Assembly: GCF_023983475.1 (NCBI RefSeq)
Contig: NZ_CP092712.1
Coordinates: 2,790,001 to 2,854,000, forward strand
Length of the DNA stretch: 64,000 nt
Direction of reading: 5' to 3'
Source: Aliivibrio fischeri ATCC 7744 = JCM 18803 = DSM 507
GTDB taxonomy: Bacteria; Pseudomonadota; Gammaproteobacteria; Enterobacterales; Vibrionaceae
Part shown: piece after piece, positions 9,111 to 19,681 of the stretch
How positions within the stretch are numbered: position 1 is the stretch's first letter
How the letters are laid out: the number at the start of each line of letters is the position of its first letter
The notes under the pieces: model-generated
What the model saw: only the letters and a program-made list of their open reading frames with translations
Database searches by the model: none
Told to the model about the DNA's origin: nothing
Made by a program: the position numbers and the translations under genes

Positions 9111-10526
9111 ATGACTAATTCAACCCCTATACGTTCAACCCATTTTGATGCCATTGTAATTGGTAGTGGCCCAGGTGGAGAAGGGGCTGCAATGGGTCTA
9201 ACTAAAGCCAACTTAAATGTCGCAATTATTGAAAGAGAACCAAGTGTTGGTGGCGGGTGTACACACTGGGGAACCATTCCATCGAAAGCACTGCGTCATG
9301 CGGTTAGTCGTATTATCGAGTTTAACTCAAACCCTCTTTACTGTAAGAATAATACCAGTCTTCATTCTACTTTTTCGGATATTTTAGGTCATGCGAAAAG
9401 TGTAATAGATAAGCAGACTCGTATGAGACAGGGGTTCTACGATCGCAACCAATGTTCTCTCATCTTTGGAGAAGCGAGTTTCGTAGAAAAAAATACTGTT
9501 GCGGTTACAGCAAAAGATGGCTCCATTGAAACCTACACAGCAGATAAATTTATTATTGCTACAGGCTCTCGTCCATATCGTCCTGAAGGTATTAATTTTA
9601 ACCATAGTCGTGTTTATGACAGCGATTCTATCTTATCTCTTAAACACGATCCTCGTCATATCATTATTTACGGTGCCGGTGTCATTGGAAGTGAATACGC
9701 TTCTATTTTTAGAGGACTAGGTGTAAAGGTTGATTTAGTTAATACTCGTGATCGCCTACTTTCCTTTTTAGATAATGAAATGTCAGATGCGCTTTCCTAT
9801 CACTTTTGGAACAGCGGTATCGTCACTCGCAATGATGAAAATTTTGAGCACATCGAAGCAAATGATGATGGTGTAATCATGCATTTAGAATCAGGCAAAA
9901 AAATGAAAGCCGATTGCATACTTTTTGCAAATGGACGAACAGGTAATACGGACAAGCTAAACCTTTCAGCTGTTGGTCTTGAAGCTGATTCCCGTGGTCA
10001 ATTAAAAGTAAATGATAATTACCAAACAGACGTCGAGCACATTTATGCGGTTGGTGATGTGATTGGATACCCAAGCTTAGCCAGTGCAGCTTATGACCAA
10101 GGGCGATTTACCGCTCAAGCCATTACTAAAGGAAAAGCAGAAGCTAGGCTCATCGATCATATTCCTACTGGAATTTACACCATCCCAGAAATTAGCTCTG
10201 TAGGAAAAACGGAACAAGAACTTACCGCAGCAAAAGTACCTTACGAGGTTGGCCGCTCATCATTTAAACATTTAGCACGAGCACAAATTGCAGGTAAAGA
10301 TATCGGTAGCCTAAAAATATTATTCCACCGTGAAACCAAGGAGATATTGGGCATTCATTGCTTTGGCGAACGTGCGGCTGAAATCATTCATATCGGTCAA
10401 GCCATTATGGAGCAAAAAGGCGAAGCCAACACTATTGAGTATTTTGTTAATACCACATTTAACTACCCTACAATGGCAGAAGCTTATCGAGTAGCCGCTC
10501 TCAATGGCCTAAATAGATTATTCTAA
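9111..10526 (+). CDS. sthA: soluble pyridine nucleotide transhydrogenase
   Basis: This FAD enzyme moves reducing equivalents between NADPH and NAD+. The protein is 471 residues from the ATG at 9111. That start has an AAGG upstream and gives the family N-terminus; an upstream in-frame ATG at 9048 would add 21 hydrophobic residues and is unlikely. It shows the [13 protein letters not shown] motif and the transhydrogenase signature [17 protein letters not shown]. One redox cysteine of the disulfide reductases is replaced by Thr there, which separates it from lipoamide dehydrogenase. The NAD(P) motif is [14 protein letters not shown]. It is divergent from fabR, as in E. coli. Confidence 0.96.
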   Translation: MTNSTPIRSTHFDAIVIGSGPGGEGAAMGLTKANLNVAIIEREPSVGGGCTHWGTIPSKALRHAVSRIIEFNSNPLYCKNNTSLHSTFSDILGHAKSVIDKQTRMRQGFYDRNQCSLIFGEASFVEKNTVAVTAKDGSIETYTADKFIIATGSRPYRPEGINFNHSRVYDSDSILSLKHDPRHIIIYGAGVIGSEYASIFRGLGVKVDLVNTRDRLLSFLDNEMSDALSYHFWNSGIVTRNDENFEHIEANDDGVIMHLESGKKMKADCILFANGRTGNTDKLNLSAVGLEADSRGQLKVNDNYQTDVEHIYAVGDVIGYPSLASAAYDQGRFTAQAITKGKAEARLIDHIPTGIYTIPEISSVGKTEQELTAAKVPYEVGRSSFKHLARAQIAGKDIGSLKILFHRETKEILGIHCFGERAAEIIHIGQAIMEQKGEANTIEYFVNTTFNYPTMAEAYRVAALNGLNRLF

Positions 10527-10530
10527 TTAC

Positions 10531-10562
10531 AAAAAAGGGCTGCATACTGCAGCCCTTTTTTT
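10531..10562. terminator. bidirectional terminator, sthA/dinF
   Basis: The stem GGGCTGCA/TGCAGCCC with a 3-nt loop has A6 before and T7 after. It serves the convergent sthA and dinF. Confidence 0.93.
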
Positions 10563-10593
10563 GTATAGCGATCAATTAGGTAATGCATTTGGC

Positions 10594-11925
10594 CTATGAT
10601 AGGAAAATTGCTTTTTTCCATTGATAATAGAATGTCACAGCCAAACTCAAACCACGCATTGCCATAAATGAAATCATAGCAGCCCAAAGCGCATGATTTC
10701 CGTTATCTTGCATTAACCACCAAACAGAGAAAAAGGTTATCATTGCGATAAACATGGAGTTTCTCATCTCAGAGCCTTTGGTTGCTCCAACAAAAATACC
10801 ATCCAACAAGAAACACCACATTGATACCAATGGCATAGCAATTAACCAAGGTAAATAAATCAACGCCGTTTTTTGCACATCTTCAATTGAAGATATCACT
10901 GCGATTAACTGATAACCAAATACACCAAATACCAAACTGAGTAAGCTACTTATCACTAAACTCCAAAAAGTCGTACCAATAAGAGAATCCGCTAGCTGAG
11001 TTCTACTTTTTGCTCCAATTGCCTTTCCTACCATTGCCTCCATTGCATAAGCAAACCCATCCATACCATAAGAAATCATCATTAAGAAGCTCATTAATAC
11101 TGCATTTGCAGCAACAATATCTACACCTAATGATGCTCCTTGAAACGTCATAAAAGTAAAGCAAGCTTGTAAACACAGAGAACGTAAGAATATATCTCGA
11201 TTTAAATTCAAGAGACGCTTAAAACCCGATAATAAATCAGATAGAGACATAATAAAGCTAGGTAATACGAGCTTATTACTCTGTTTTAAGACAAACCACA
11301 AACCGATTACTAATGAGGAATAATCGGCAATGACGGAAGCAAGTGCCGCACCTTCAACTTTCCAATGAAAACCAACCACAAATAAAAGATCGAGAATAAT
11401 ATTAATGCTATTGGTTATGATAACCAGCCACATAGGATAACGAGCATTTTGCGTACCCAGTAACCAGCCCATAATAACTAAATTACTTAATGCTGCTGGC
11501 GCACTCCATATACGAATAGAAAAATATTGCTCGGCATAGTGCTTCACTTCAACAGAAGCGTCACTGAATGAAAAAATGATCTGAGAAAGTGGCTGATGAA
11601 AAAGCAGTAAAATAAAAGAGAAGCACAGAGCAAGAAAAATACCTTGAGAAAACGTCTGGCTCAGCGCATTTTTATTTTCTGCACCGTAAGCTTGAGCGGT
11701 TAATCCTGTTGTTGCCATGCGAAGAAAACCCAATAACCAAAACGTCACACTGATCATTGTGCCGCCCACCGCTACACCACCTAAATACCAAGCATGCTCT
11801 AAATGCCCAATAACAGCAGCATCAATCAACCCCAATAGAGGAATGGTAATATTTGATAGCACCATCGGAATGGCTAATGCTAGCACTTGCCGATGTAATG
11901 AAAGGTTTTTTAATGAATTCCACAT
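10594..11925 (-). CDS. dinF: MATE-family efflux transporter DinF
   Basis: This inner-membrane MATE (multi-antimicrobial extrusion) protein has about 12 transmembrane segments and is 443 residues from the ATG. It shows typical MATE sequence: AIPMVLSNITIPLLGLIDAAVIGHL near the start (positions about 15-39) and the second-repeat DGFAYAMEAMVGKAIGAK. An upstream in-frame TTG at 11937 would add MVLP. In E. coli dinF follows lexA and is SOS-controlled. Here a methyltransferase gene lies between lexA and dinF, and I see no SOS box directly ahead of dinF, so SOS control would need read-through. Confidence 0.93.
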   Translation of the reverse strand: MWNSLKNLSLHRQVLALAIPMVLSNITIPLLGLIDAAVIGHLEHAWYLGGVAVGGTMISVTFWLLGFLRMATTGLTAQAYGAENKNALSQTFSQGIFLALCFSFILLLFHQPLSQIIFSFSDASVEVKHYAEQYFSIRIWSAPAALSNLVIMGWLLGTQNARYPMWLVIITNSINIILDLLFVVGFHWKVEGAALASVIADYSSLVIGLWFVLKQSNKLVLPSFIMSLSDLLSGFKRLLNLNRDIFLRSLCLQACFTFMTFQGASLGVDIVAANAVLMSFLMMISYGMDGFAYAMEAMVGKAIGAKSRTQLADSLIGTTFWSLVISSLLSLVFGVFGYQLIAVISSIEDVQKTALIYLPWLIAMPLVSMWCFLLDGIFVGATKGSEMRNSMFIAMITFFSVWWLMQDNGNHALWAAMISFMAMRGLSLAVTFYYQWKKAIFLS

Positions 11926-12050
11926 AGGGAGTACCAATAGAAAAAAGTAGTCACATTATTGCCTACTTTCTTATGATCCTAAACCCTGTACCCTTCAATT
12001 CATACTCTTGTCATTAAATAGAAACACCCATTCAAATAAGACAAGTATCA

Positions 12051-12845
12051 TTACCAATTCATATGGATCAGCAAAGGAGTAACCCGGTGCTTAAATAATG
12101 GGAACTTAACCAACCAACGCTGCCATGACTTCCAACGAGTACAGTTATGCTCTATCGGTGAAGTAACGGATAGATTTTCAATCCATGGTAACCATCCAGT
12201 AAAATCATGTTTAGGTTGATGTAAACCATGTTGGTATTCAGCACTACCAAGCTTTTTTCCTATCATGGTATTGCAGCGATCCCCTGCAACAACGAATAAC
12301 GCTTCTGCATGATTAAAACGACGGCCAAGCAGTTGGATAAATTTAGATAGTTGAGTTTTAGTGCAATCTAACAAAGCTTGCTCACACACAATCATGACAG
12401 GCACATTACTAGGGACAGGAAGCTCATCAATCCAATGCTCGTCACCAACAGAGCCACAACGTAAATAATATCGTTCATTGGTATGGAAGAGTTTTTGGCG
12501 CCAAAGCAAATTTTCATTAATATCAAGTTCAAGCCAATGACAACGTCCATTATCTAAACGATAAAAACGCGTATCTAAGCCTGCGCCAACATTGACAACC
12601 CAGCCAGATGGATTTGATTTTAGAAATTTAGAAACTTGCTGATCACACTGAACCGTCAGTGTCGCATGAAGAAGCTGTTTTTGATCTATATTTCCAGAGA
12701 GACATTCAGCAGAAAGGTGACAGCGCTGACAAGCCGCTGCAGCAATAGGGTCATAAATGAGCCCATTGTCGATCATACTTTCACGGCTTCTTAACCAAAG
12801 AGGTTGTAATAAACGTGAAGGAATTTTATGGCCGAGGTTCGTCAT
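12051..12845 (-). CDS. LCMT-family (TcmP-like) SAM-dependent methyltransferase, iron-regulated
   Basis: This 264-residue class I methyltransferase resembles the leucine-carboxyl-methyltransferase/TcmP group (COG3315). The SAM motif is VVNVGAGLDTRFYRL (about 84-98), the acidic motif LELDINE follows, and CEQALLDCT lies in the core. The start is the third of three clustered ATGs (12854, 12851, 12845), because the AAGG is flush against the first and 9 nt from the third. A 14/15 match to a Fur box lies 30-44 bp upstream, so iron starvation probably induces it. The substrate is unknown. It sits between lexA and dinF, where enterobacteria have no such gene. Confidence 0.85.
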   Translation of the reverse strand: MTNLGHKIPSRLLQPLWLRSRESMIDNGLIYDPIAAAACQRCHLSAECLSGNIDQKQLLHATLTVQCDQQVSKFLKSNPSGWVVNVGAGLDTRFYRLDNGRCHWLELDINENLLWRQKLFHTNERYYLRCGSVGDEHWIDELPVPSNVPVMIVCEQALLDCTKTQLSKFIQLLGRRFNHAEALFVVAGDRCNTMIGKKLGSAEYQHGLHQPKHDFTGWLPWIENLSVTSPIEHNCTRWKSWQRWLVKFPLFKHRVTPLLIHMNW

Positions 12846-12874
12846 TATCATCATCCTTAGTGAATAGGCCTAAA

Positions 12875-12889
12875 TGATAATAACTATCA
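12875..12889 (-). promoter_or_regulatory. Fur box upstream of the methyltransferase
   Basis: TGATAATAACTATCA is a 7-1-7 inverted repeat that matches the Fur consensus TGATAATNATTATCA at all but one position. A weaker Fur-like stretch, GATAATGATGATTAT, lies at 12926-12940 nearer the lexA stop. Confidence 0.75.
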
Positions 12890-12970
12890 TTACCACTTGT
12901 AAAGGTTTATTTCAGCTAAACAAGCGATAATGATGATTATATAATGTCAATCTAGATGATTAGATTGTAA

Positions 12971-13597
12971 TTACATCCAAGTTGTACTTCTGATCACGCC
13001 AACAGCAAGACCTTCAATACTTAAACTTTGAGAGGTTAAATCCACTTCAATTGGTGAAAACTCTTCATTTTCGGCATGAAGAAATACCATAGAGCCTTTA
13101 CGCTCTAAGCGTTTTACCGTTACATCATCATCAACACGCGCAACAACGACTTGGCCATCGCGAACGTCTTGAGTTTTATGAACCGCAAGTAAATCACCAT
13201 CCATAATTCCAATGTCTTTCATGCTTTCGCCGTTCACGCGTAATAAGAAATCAGCTTGTGGCTTAAACATTCCAGGATCAACTTTATAGTGGCTCTCAAC
13301 ATGCTCTTGAGCAAGAATAGGCTCTCCTGCTGCAACTTGACCAATGAGTGGAACACCCAGTTCTTCATCATGATGATCTGCATCTTGCAGTAAAATACGT
13401 ATTCCACGAGATGCACCAGGAATAATTTCTATCACCTGCTTACGAGCTAATGCCTTTAAGTGCTCTTCCGCCGCATTCGCTGAACGAAATCCCAACTCAC
13501 GAGCAATTTCTGCACGTGTTGGTGGCATGCCAGTATCATCAATTTTTGCTTTGATAAGATCAAAGACTTCTTGCTGTCTTGCCGTTAGCGGCTTCAT
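12971..13597 (-). CDS. lexA: SOS-response repressor LexA
   Basis: LexA represses DNA-repair genes and is inactivated by RecA-stimulated self-cleavage. The 208-residue protein has an N-terminal winged HTH (about 28-48, [20 protein letters not shown]). It also has the cleavage site Ala90-Gly91 (VAAGEP), nucleophile Ser125 ([10 protein letters not shown]) and general-base Lys162 (TVKRLER). Two SOS boxes precede it. It is divergent from plsB, which starts 241 bp away. Confidence 0.98.
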   Translation of the reverse strand: MKPLTARQQEVFDLIKAKIDDTGMPPTRAEIARELGFRSANAAEEHLKALARKQVIEIIPGASRGIRILLQDADHHDEELGVPLIGQVAAGEPILAQEHVESHYKVDPGMFKPQADFLLRVNGESMKDIGIMDGDLLAVHKTQDVRDGQVVVARVDDDVTVKRLERKGSMVFLHAENEEFSPIEVDLTSQSLSIEGLAVGVIRSTTWM

Positions 13598-13604
13598 AAA
13601 TCAC

Positions 13605-13640
13605 CTGTCTGTTTATACAGTTCACTGTGAGTATATACAG
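13605..13640 (-). promoter_or_regulatory. two tandem LexA (SOS) boxes
   Basis: CTGT-N8-ACAG occurs twice: 13605-13620 (spacer CTGTTTAT) and 13625-13640 (spacer GAGTATAT). They are spaced 20 bp apart centre to centre and directly precede the lexA ATG. This gives autoregulation as in E. coli lexA. Confidence 0.95.
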
Positions 13641-13838
13641 CTGTGCTATGCTTTGAAAGACCTATTGATTAAAAATAAGACAAAATCGCTTACTTTTCTG
13701 TCATATGACTCATACAATTGCGGATATTCTGTTCATCCCTATTAAAAGGTTTGACCAGTTCTGCTATTCTTGCCTGAAATTGTAAGCATCTATTATACGG
13801 CCGACTGCTCGGTACATAACTAAGGCGTTATTGTCATT

Positions 13839-16262
13839 ATGTCTACAGGACACACTATTTATCATTCTTTACTAAAGTTACCACTATCGGTAATGGTGAA
13901 GAGTAGCTCGATTCCATCGAATCCTATTGAAGATTTAAACATTGATCTTGAGCGCCCAATTATTTACGCACTACCATTTCGTTCACATGTGGATTTACTT
14001 ACACTACAAAAAAGTGCCCTAGAACTTGGTTTGCCTGACCCTCTATCTCCTATCGAGATTGAAGGCGTAAAATATCCACGCTATGTATTTACTTCTATCG
14101 GACCAAAAATGTTCGATACTGATGACGATCTTCCACAAGAGTCGTTAGACCTATTTAAGATTGTATTAAAGCACCATGCTGATAATCCAGACGCTGATTT
14201 CCAACTGATCCCTACCTCTATTTTGTGGGGAAGAAAGCCAGGTAAAGAAGGTACAAGTAAACCTCACTTAATGCCACTTAACGGACCTCAAAAATTTGTC
14301 ACGTTAATAAAAGCAGGACGAGACTCAACCGTTCGTATTAGCCCAGTGGTATCTTTACGTTACATGGCTGATAACCACGGCTCTGATGAAGCCATTGCAC
14401 ATAAATTAGCGCGTGTTGCAAAAATACACTTTTCTCGCCAAAAATTAGCGGCATCAGGTCCTAACCTACCTAATCGCCAAGCGTTATTTAATCGCTTATT
14501 AAAATCACAAGCGATTGAGAAAGTCATTTTAGAAGAAGCAAAAAGTCGAAATGTCGATGTAGAGAAAGTGCGTAAAGAAGCCATGGGTATCATGGAAGAA
14601 ATCGCTACCAACTTCTCTTATTCTCTAATTAAAAATGGCAACCGTATTTTAAAATGGTTATGGAACCGTTTATATCAGGGATTAAACATCAATAACGCTT
14701 CTACTGTGCGTAAATTAGCACAAGAAGGCCATGAGATTGTTTATGTTCCTTGTCATCGTAGTCACATGGATTACCTACTCCTTTCTTATGTTTTATACCA
14801 TGAAGGTTTAGTTCCACCACATATTGCTGCAGGCATTAACTTAAACTTCTTCCCTGCGGGTCCTATTTTCCGTCGCGGTGGTGCTTTCTTTATTCGTCGT
14901 AGCTTTAAAGGTAATCGCCTGTACTCAACCATCTTCCGTGAATATTTAGCTGAGCTTTTTGCAAAAGGATACTCAGTTGAATACTTCAGTGAAGGTGGAC
15001 GTTCACGTACCGGTCGTTTATTACAAGCGAAAACAGGTATGTTAGCAATGACGGTACAAGCAATGCTACGTGGCTTAAACCGCCCAGTTACCTTAGTACC
15101 TGTTTATATTGGTTATGAACACGTAATGGAAGTAACCACTTACGCAAAAGAGCTGCGTGGTAAACGTAAAGAAAAAGAAAATGCAGGTCAGGTATTACGT
15201 ACACTACGCAAACTACGTAATTTCGGACAAGGTTACGTTAACTTTGGTGAGCCTATCTCATTAAACCATTACTTAAATGAGCATGCTCCAAATTGGTCTG
15301 AATCGATCAACCCGATTGAACCACAGAAACCAGAATGGATGACACCAGTCGTAAACGGCATCGCTAATAAGATGATGACACATATTAATGATGCAGCGGC
15401 AGCTAACGCATTAACATTATGTGCAACCGCTTTACTTGCTGCAAACCAACGAGCACTAAGTAAGGAAGACTTAACTGAACAATTAGATTGTTACCTGCAA
15501 ATTCTACGTAATGTTCCATACTCAGCAACGGCAACTGTTCCAAGTGAAGATGCTGACGCTTTACTAGAACATGCCATTAAGCTGGATAAGTTTGTTATTG
15601 AGAAAGATACGCTAGGTGAGATTGTTTCATTAGATCGTAACCAGTCTCTACTGATGACTTACTATCGAAATAACATTATCCATCTATTTGCACTACCATC
15701 ATTGATTGCAAAACTCGTCGTTCACCATGACACGATTACCGTAGAACAAATTCAGGACCAGATAAAATTAATTTATCCTTTCCTAAAAGCGGAATTGTTC
15801 TTACATTACAAAGAGGAAGAATTGACCTCTATAGTAAATAATCATATTGATGAATTAGTTCAACAAAATCTGATTTTACGTGATGGTGATACACTGCAAC
15901 TGTGTAATGCAAATATTCGCAAATTGCATTTACTTGCTCATACCATTTCAGAAACTCTACAGCGCTATGCTATCGCACTAACGCATCTTCAAGCATCACC
16001 AGATTTGGGCAAAGATGAATTAGAAGAGCAAAGCCAAATCATGGCTCAACGTTTAAGTCGTCTACATGGTATCAACGCACCTGAGTTCTTTGATAAAGGT
16101 GTATTCTGCATTCTGTTTAATACTCTAAAAACAGAAGGATACCTTGATGAAGATGGCGCAGCAGTGTTAAGTAAAGTTGAACCGTTATCGCAAGATATCG
16201 CACACCTTCTTACTCCTGAAATTAAGCTAACGATTCATGCAGTAATGACAAAAGAAGACTAA
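13839..16262 (+). CDS. plsB: glycerol-3-phosphate 1-O-acyltransferase
   Basis: PlsB carries out the first acylation of glycerol-3-phosphate in phospholipid synthesis, at the inner membrane. The 807-residue length is that of the PlsB family. The acyltransferase blocks are clear: block I HRSHMDY with His306 and Asp311 (the same numbers as in E. coli), FFIRRSF, then EGGRSRTGR and VPVYIGYE. It starts with ATG ([12 protein letters not shown]) and has its own terminator. It is divergent from lexA; in E. coli the dgkA gene lies between them. Confidence 0.97.
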   Translation: MSTGHTIYHSLLKLPLSVMVKSSSIPSNPIEDLNIDLERPIIYALPFRSHVDLLTLQKSALELGLPDPLSPIEIEGVKYPRYVFTSIGPKMFDTDDDLPQESLDLFKIVLKHHADNPDADFQLIPTSILWGRKPGKEGTSKPHLMPLNGPQKFVTLIKAGRDSTVRISPVVSLRYMADNHGSDEAIAHKLARVAKIHFSRQKLAASGPNLPNRQALFNRLLKSQAIEKVILEEAKSRNVDVEKVRKEAMGIMEEIATNFSYSLIKNGNRILKWLWNRLYQGLNINNASTVRKLAQEGHEIVYVPCHRSHMDYLLLSYVLYHEGLVPPHIAAGINLNFFPAGPIFRRGGAFFIRRSFKGNRLYSTIFREYLAELFAKGYSVEYFSEGGRSRTGRLLQAKTGMLAMTVQAMLRGLNRPVTLVPVYIGYEHVMEVTTYAKELRGKRKEKENAGQVLRTLRKLRNFGQGYVNFGEPISLNHYLNEHAPNWSESINPIEPQKPEWMTPVVNGIANKMMTHINDAAAANALTLCATALLAANQRALSKEDLTEQLDCYLQILRNVPYSATATVPSEDADALLEHAIKLDKFVIEKDTLGEIVSLDRNQSLLMTYYRNNIIHLFALPSLIAKLVVHHDTITVEQIQDQIKLIYPFLKAELFLHYKEEELTSIVNNHIDELVQQNLILRDGDTLQLCNANIRKLHLLAHTISETLQRYAIALTHLQASPDLGKDELEEQSQIMAQRLSRLHGINAPEFFDKGVFCILFNTLKTEGYLDEDGAAVLSKVEPLSQDIAHLLTPEIKLTIHAVMTKED

Positions 16263-16287
16263 TTTAACGTCCCTTTCTTTAAATACA

Positions 16288-16326
16288 AAAAAGCCAGTAT
16301 GATATTAGTCATACTGGCTTTTCTTT
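16288..16326 (+). terminator. terminator after plsB
   Basis: The stem AGCCAGTATGA/TCATACTGGCT is preceded by A6 and followed by TTTTCTTTT. Confidence 0.92.
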
Positions 16327-16339
16327 TAAAACAACACTT

Positions 16340-16492
16340 TAAATTAATATCAATCACAGTAAGTAAGTGAGCAGAAATAGCGAAGAAAAAATGCTTGAGA
16401 ACAAGGCAGAATTTTTCGATAAGTAGTTATTCTACAATCAAAAGTTCTAACGTAATTATCGAACATTTTAACAAGCTAGAGCGATCAGTTAT
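16340..16492. repeat. imperfect palindromic intergenic repeat
   Basis: The left half (AAAAAATGCTTGAGAACAAG, 16385-16404, on to CGATAAG) is an imperfect inverted copy of the right half ending CGAACATTTT (16460-16469). The centre is near AGTAGTTATTCTAC (16422-16435). The sequence style is that of a dispersed palindromic repeat known in Aliivibrio and Photobacterium intergenic regions. A similar fragment of its right end (AAGCT...AGAGC.ATCAGT) appears at about 26657-26675. It lies between the convergent plsB and ubiA genes. Confidence 0.65.
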
Positions 16493-16495
16493 TGA

Positions 16496-17359
16496 CTACG
16501 ATTGGTATAACACACTTGCACTGATAGCAATAAAAATCAGTCCACCGACATAGTTATTATTTAAAAACGCTTTAAAGCAAGCTTCCCTTTCACGTCCTTT
16601 TATTAACCATTGCTGATACACAAAAAATCCAGCAGCCGCTAATATTCCCCAATAATAAATACCAGAAAGCGCTAATTGAGAGCCTAATACGATCAATAAT
16701 GCCAATACCGATAACTGCAATAAACCGATAATCGTTTTATCATAGCGTCCAAACAAAATGGCTGTTGATTTAATACCAATCTTTACATCATCATCTCTGT
16801 CCACCATTGCATACTGTGTATCGTAGGCGATCGTCCACAATGCATTAATCACAAACAGTAACCACGCTTCAGGTGGTACCTGATTTGATTCTGCTGCGTA
16901 TGCCATTGGAATTGCCCAGCTAAATGCTAGTCCAAGTACAAACTGAGGGAGATACGTCACTCGTTTCATAAAAGGGTAAGCAATGGCAAGAACAATACCG
17001 ATACCAGATAGCATAATCGTTAAGGTGTTCATGGTTAAAACAAGAAGAAAAGAACACACAACCAAAACAGCAAAAAGAGACAACGCTTCTTTTGAAGAGA
17101 TAACTCCAGAAGGCAATGGACGATTAGCCGTTCGTTTTACATGACCATCCACTTTACGGTCCGCAAAATCATTAATCACGCACCCCGCAGAACGCATAAA
17201 AATTACACCTAATACAAATACAATAAGTACATGCCAATCAGGTAATCCATCGGCTGCTAAAAATAAAGCCCATAATGTTGGCCATAAAAGTAATAGAGAA
17301 CCAATTGGACGATTCATTCGGGTCAATTGCCAAAACGCCTCTGCTTTTGACATATTCAT
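16496..17359 (-). CDS. ubiA: 4-hydroxybenzoate octaprenyltransferase
   Basis: This inner-membrane enzyme attaches the polyprenyl tail to 4-hydroxybenzoate, the second step of ubiquinone synthesis. The 287-residue, multi-span protein carries both Asp-rich motifs of the UbiA family. They are [15 protein letters not shown] (about 63-77) and [16 protein letters not shown]. The start overlaps the ubiC stop (ATGA), so the two genes are translationally coupled. Confidence 0.97.
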   Translation of the reverse strand: MNMSKAEAFWQLTRMNRPIGSLLLLWPTLWALFLAADGLPDWHVLIVFVLGVIFMRSAGCVINDFADRKVDGHVKRTANRPLPSGVISSKEALSLFAVLVVCSFLLVLTMNTLTIMLSGIGIVLAIAYPFMKRVTYLPQFVLGLAFSWAIPMAYAAESNQVPPEAWLLFVINALWTIAYDTQYAMVDRDDDVKIGIKSTAILFGRYDKTIIGLLQLSVLALLIVLGSQLALSGIYYWGILAAAGFFVYQQWLIKGREREACFKAFLNNNYVGGLIFIAISASVLYQS

Positions 17360-17898
17360 GATTCCACTTCCTTTGAATAAATGGGTGCTTCTGGTAAAAA
17401 TAACTCTGCAACTAGCATGGGTTTATTATTCATCCATAATCGAGAACGACGAGCAAACAACTCTCCTCTTTCTGTCATTATTTTTCCTACTTGTAATTTA
17501 TCTCTATGTGCACTTTGAGCACTAAATACAGTAATACCTAGAGGTGTATGACCTTGACGAGTTAAATCATGCGGTTGATCTTGCAATGATGATAACGGAA
17601 TTAATGTTCTACCATAAACCCATGACTGCTGATCGCCTTTTAAGATAACTTTTCGACGCAAACACACTTCTCCGCTAAGAAGATCTTTCTCTTCTACGGT
17701 TAATTTATTTGGGTTCACATGGGTATTATCCAATACCGATACCGATAACACATGGCAATGTTGCTCTAAACGACGTGATAGTGAATCTAATCCTAGCAAC
17801 CAATAACGCTGCAGATCGTTACAACACTCAAATGTATCGGCCTCTTGCCACTGCACTCTTTTTAGTACAGAAGCACACCAAGAATTGATATCTGACAT
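17356..17898 (-). CDS. ubiC: chorismate-pyruvate lyase
   Basis: UbiC converts chorismate to 4-hydroxybenzoate plus pyruvate, feeding UbiA. The protein is 180 residues from the ATG ([17 protein letters not shown]). An in-frame GTG at 17919 would add seven residues. Typical features include [13 protein letters not shown] and the C-terminal [19 protein letters not shown]. It is the first gene of a ubiC-ubiA operon, divergent from the FliL-like gene. Confidence 0.93.
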   Translation of the reverse strand: MSDINSWCASVLKRVQWQEADTFECCNDLQRYWLLGLDSLSRRLEQHCHVLSVSVLDNTHVNPNKLTVEEKDLLSGEVCLRRKVILKGDQQSWVYGRTLIPLSSLQDQPHDLTRQGHTPLGITVFSAQSAHRDKLQVGKIMTERGELFARRSRLWMNNKPMLVAELFLPEAPIYSKEVES

Positions 17899-18019
17899 AT
17901 TCTCTATAACATCTTTCACATATATTGCTTATATTGAAAGATTGTAGTTAATTTTTTCTCACAACTGCCGACTATTGTATCAAGTAATAAAATAAATTGA
18001 CTGATGAATGGATTAGAAA

Positions 18020-18430
18020 ATGACAAAGAAATCATTATTTGCAGGGTTACTGCTGATTATTAGCCAAATATTCTCCCCTGCGATCCACGCAGAAGAAGAA
18101 GTCGCTCCTCAAATGGGCTACTTTACACTGGCACCAGATTTAACAACGAATTTTGTAACAACAGGAAAAAAGCTAGGTTACATCCAAATTCGAGTAGATA
18201 TTCTTGTTGCAGATAACCGAGATTTACCGCAATTAGAGCGTCACAACCCACAGATCCGAAACGCATTAGTTGAAGTATTAGGACAACAACCAGAACAAAG
18301 AATTAAATCCCTTGCGGGTCGTGAAGAAATTAGAAAAGAGTGTTTAACTGCAATTAATGAACTGTTGCTTGCAGAGACAGGAAAAACGTTAGCCGTTGAT
18401 TTACTGTTTACCAAATACATCTACCAATAA
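18020..18430 (+). CDS. FliL-domain periplasmic protein
   Basis: This 136-residue protein has a cleavable-looking signal peptide (about 1-24, ending AIHA before EEE). A FliL-like domain follows (YFTLAPDLTTNFV ... GYIQIRVDILVA ... GREEIRKECLTAINELL). FliL proteins associate with the flagellar stator. This copy lies outside any flagellar cluster and has a signal peptide instead of the N-terminal anchor of true FliL, so a motor role is uncertain. It has its own terminator and is divergent from ubiC. Confidence 0.78.
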   Translation: MTKKSLFAGLLLIISQIFSPAIHAEEEVAPQMGYFTLAPDLTTNFVTTGKKLGYIQIRVDILVADNRDLPQLERHNPQIRNALVEVLGQQPEQRIKSLAGREEIRKECLTAINELLLAETGKTLAVDLLFTKYIYQ

Positions 18431-18474
18431 CCATTTTGGTACCAGATATTTTCATTTATCTGTGTCGATATAAA

Positions 18475-18512
18475 ATGAGCGAGGTAATCATTACCTCGCT
18501 CATTTTTTTTAA
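18475..18512. terminator. bidirectional terminator, FliL-like/glpG
   Basis: A 13-bp perfect stem ATGAGCGAGGTAA/TTACCTCGCTCAT with a 3-nt loop is followed by T8. The T run reaches the glpG stop codon. Confidence 0.92.
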
Positions 18513-19351
18513 CTCAATGAAGATCTTTTAAAGCGACTATCAATACCTGCAATCACACATCCCGTAATTAAACCGGCTAAATGTGCAGTATTTGCAATAG
18601 CCATAAAAGGTTGGACATAACCAAGAACTAGCCAAACAAGCATAAAACCAACTATCGGTTTAGAAACTGAAACGCCTCTCTCTGGCGCTAGCCAGCCAAT
18701 AAACCAAGAATAACCAAGTAGCGCATACACCACACCAGATAGCCCACCAAAATTAGCACCTTCTACCCAGAACTGACCTAAACCAGAAAACAGTGCAGAA
18801 AATAAAAACAGTTGTACTAACTTAGTGCGACCTAATCGTAATTCAATATCCCCACCTAACTGCCACCACCACAACAAGTTAAAAATTATGTGTGTCGCAG
18901 AAAAGTGCAGCAATGCATGTGAGAACCAGCGCCATACTTCAACACTTTGTCCTTGATAGGCAGGAAAGTGTAATGCTTGGAAAATAGAGTTATTCCAACC
19001 TAATTGCTGCAAAGCAAAAATCACAATACACACAAGCATAATCGACAACGTAAAGATCCCGGCTTTCGCTTTGATCATTTTGATGAGATTAGGCGAACCA
19101 TATGCAAATTTTGCCGTTCGTGTATCCGCCATATCCCATGATGCTGATTGGTATTTAACATCATTAGGATTACGTAAAAATGCCTGTAATTCTGATTCAA
19201 CTTCCAGTAAATAAGCATCATCAGAAACAACCCACAAAGCAAACTGCCCATCTCCTTCAGGCATCATTCTGATATCGATATGTCTTGATGCCATATAATC
19301 AATAAATGCCTGTCCTGCTCTGGGGTTTGATAATGCGATTAATCTTTGCAT
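18509..19351 (-). CDS. glpG: rhomboid intramembrane serine protease GlpG
   Basis: GlpG cleaves membrane proteins within the bilayer. The 280-residue protein has an N-terminal cytoplasmic domain (about 1-90), then six transmembrane segments. The catalytic Ser is in GGLSGVVYALLGY and the His in ANTAHLAGLITG. The WWQLGGDIELRLG loop is typical. It lies 6 bp after glpE on the same strand, as in E. coli, but no glpR follows. Confidence 0.96.
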   Translation of the reverse strand: MQRLIALSNPRAGQAFIDYMASRHIDIRMMPEGDGQFALWVVSDDAYLLEVESELQAFLRNPNDVKYQSASWDMADTRTAKFAYGSPNLIKMIKAKAGIFTLSIMLVCIVIFALQQLGWNNSIFQALHFPAYQGQSVEVWRWFSHALLHFSATHIIFNLLWWWQLGGDIELRLGRTKLVQLFLFSALFSGLGQFWVEGANFGGLSGVVYALLGYSWFIGWLAPERGVSVSKPIVGFMLVWLVLGYVQPFMAIANTAHLAGLITGCVIAGIDSRFKRSSLS

Positions 19352-19357
19352 ATGCTT

Positions 19358-19681
19358 TTATTTCTCCACAGGTAACCCTGCTTTATGCCAACCTTCAAAT
19401 CCACCATCAACACTATAAACTTCTTCATAACCTTGATTCACTAAATACTGAGCTGCACCTTGGCTACTATGTCCGTGATAGCACATAACCAACACCGGCT
19501 GTTCAAAATCAACCTCATTCATTAATTCAACGATCGTGTCGTTCGTTAAATGAAATGCATTTTCTACATGCCCTCTAATGAAGGATTGTGGATCCCTAAT
19601 ATCTACCAATACAGCATTAAGATCTTGCTGCTTTAACTTTTCCTGAGCGTCTACTACTGATATATGTTGAAACTGATCCAT
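19358..19681 (-). CDS. glpE: thiosulfate sulfurtransferase GlpE (single-domain rhodanese)
   Basis: GlpE transfers sulfur from thiosulfate to cyanide or thioredoxin in vitro. It is a 107-residue single rhodanese domain with active-site Cys67 in VMCYHGHSS. It has the family motifs [15 protein letters not shown] and [12 protein letters not shown]. It is first in the glpE-glpG pair. Its upstream region (19682-20159) is described separately. Confidence 0.95.
   Translation of the reverse strand: MDQFQHISVVDAQEKLKQQDLNAVLVDIRDPQSFIRGHVENAFHLTNDTIVELMNEVDFEQPVLVMCYHGHSSQGAAQYLVNQGYEEVYSVDGGFEGWHKAGLPVEK

Noticed and set aside
13527-13745. 72-codon plus-strand ORF across the lexA start
   Set aside because: It is antisense to lexA and runs through the two SOS boxes; a chance reading.
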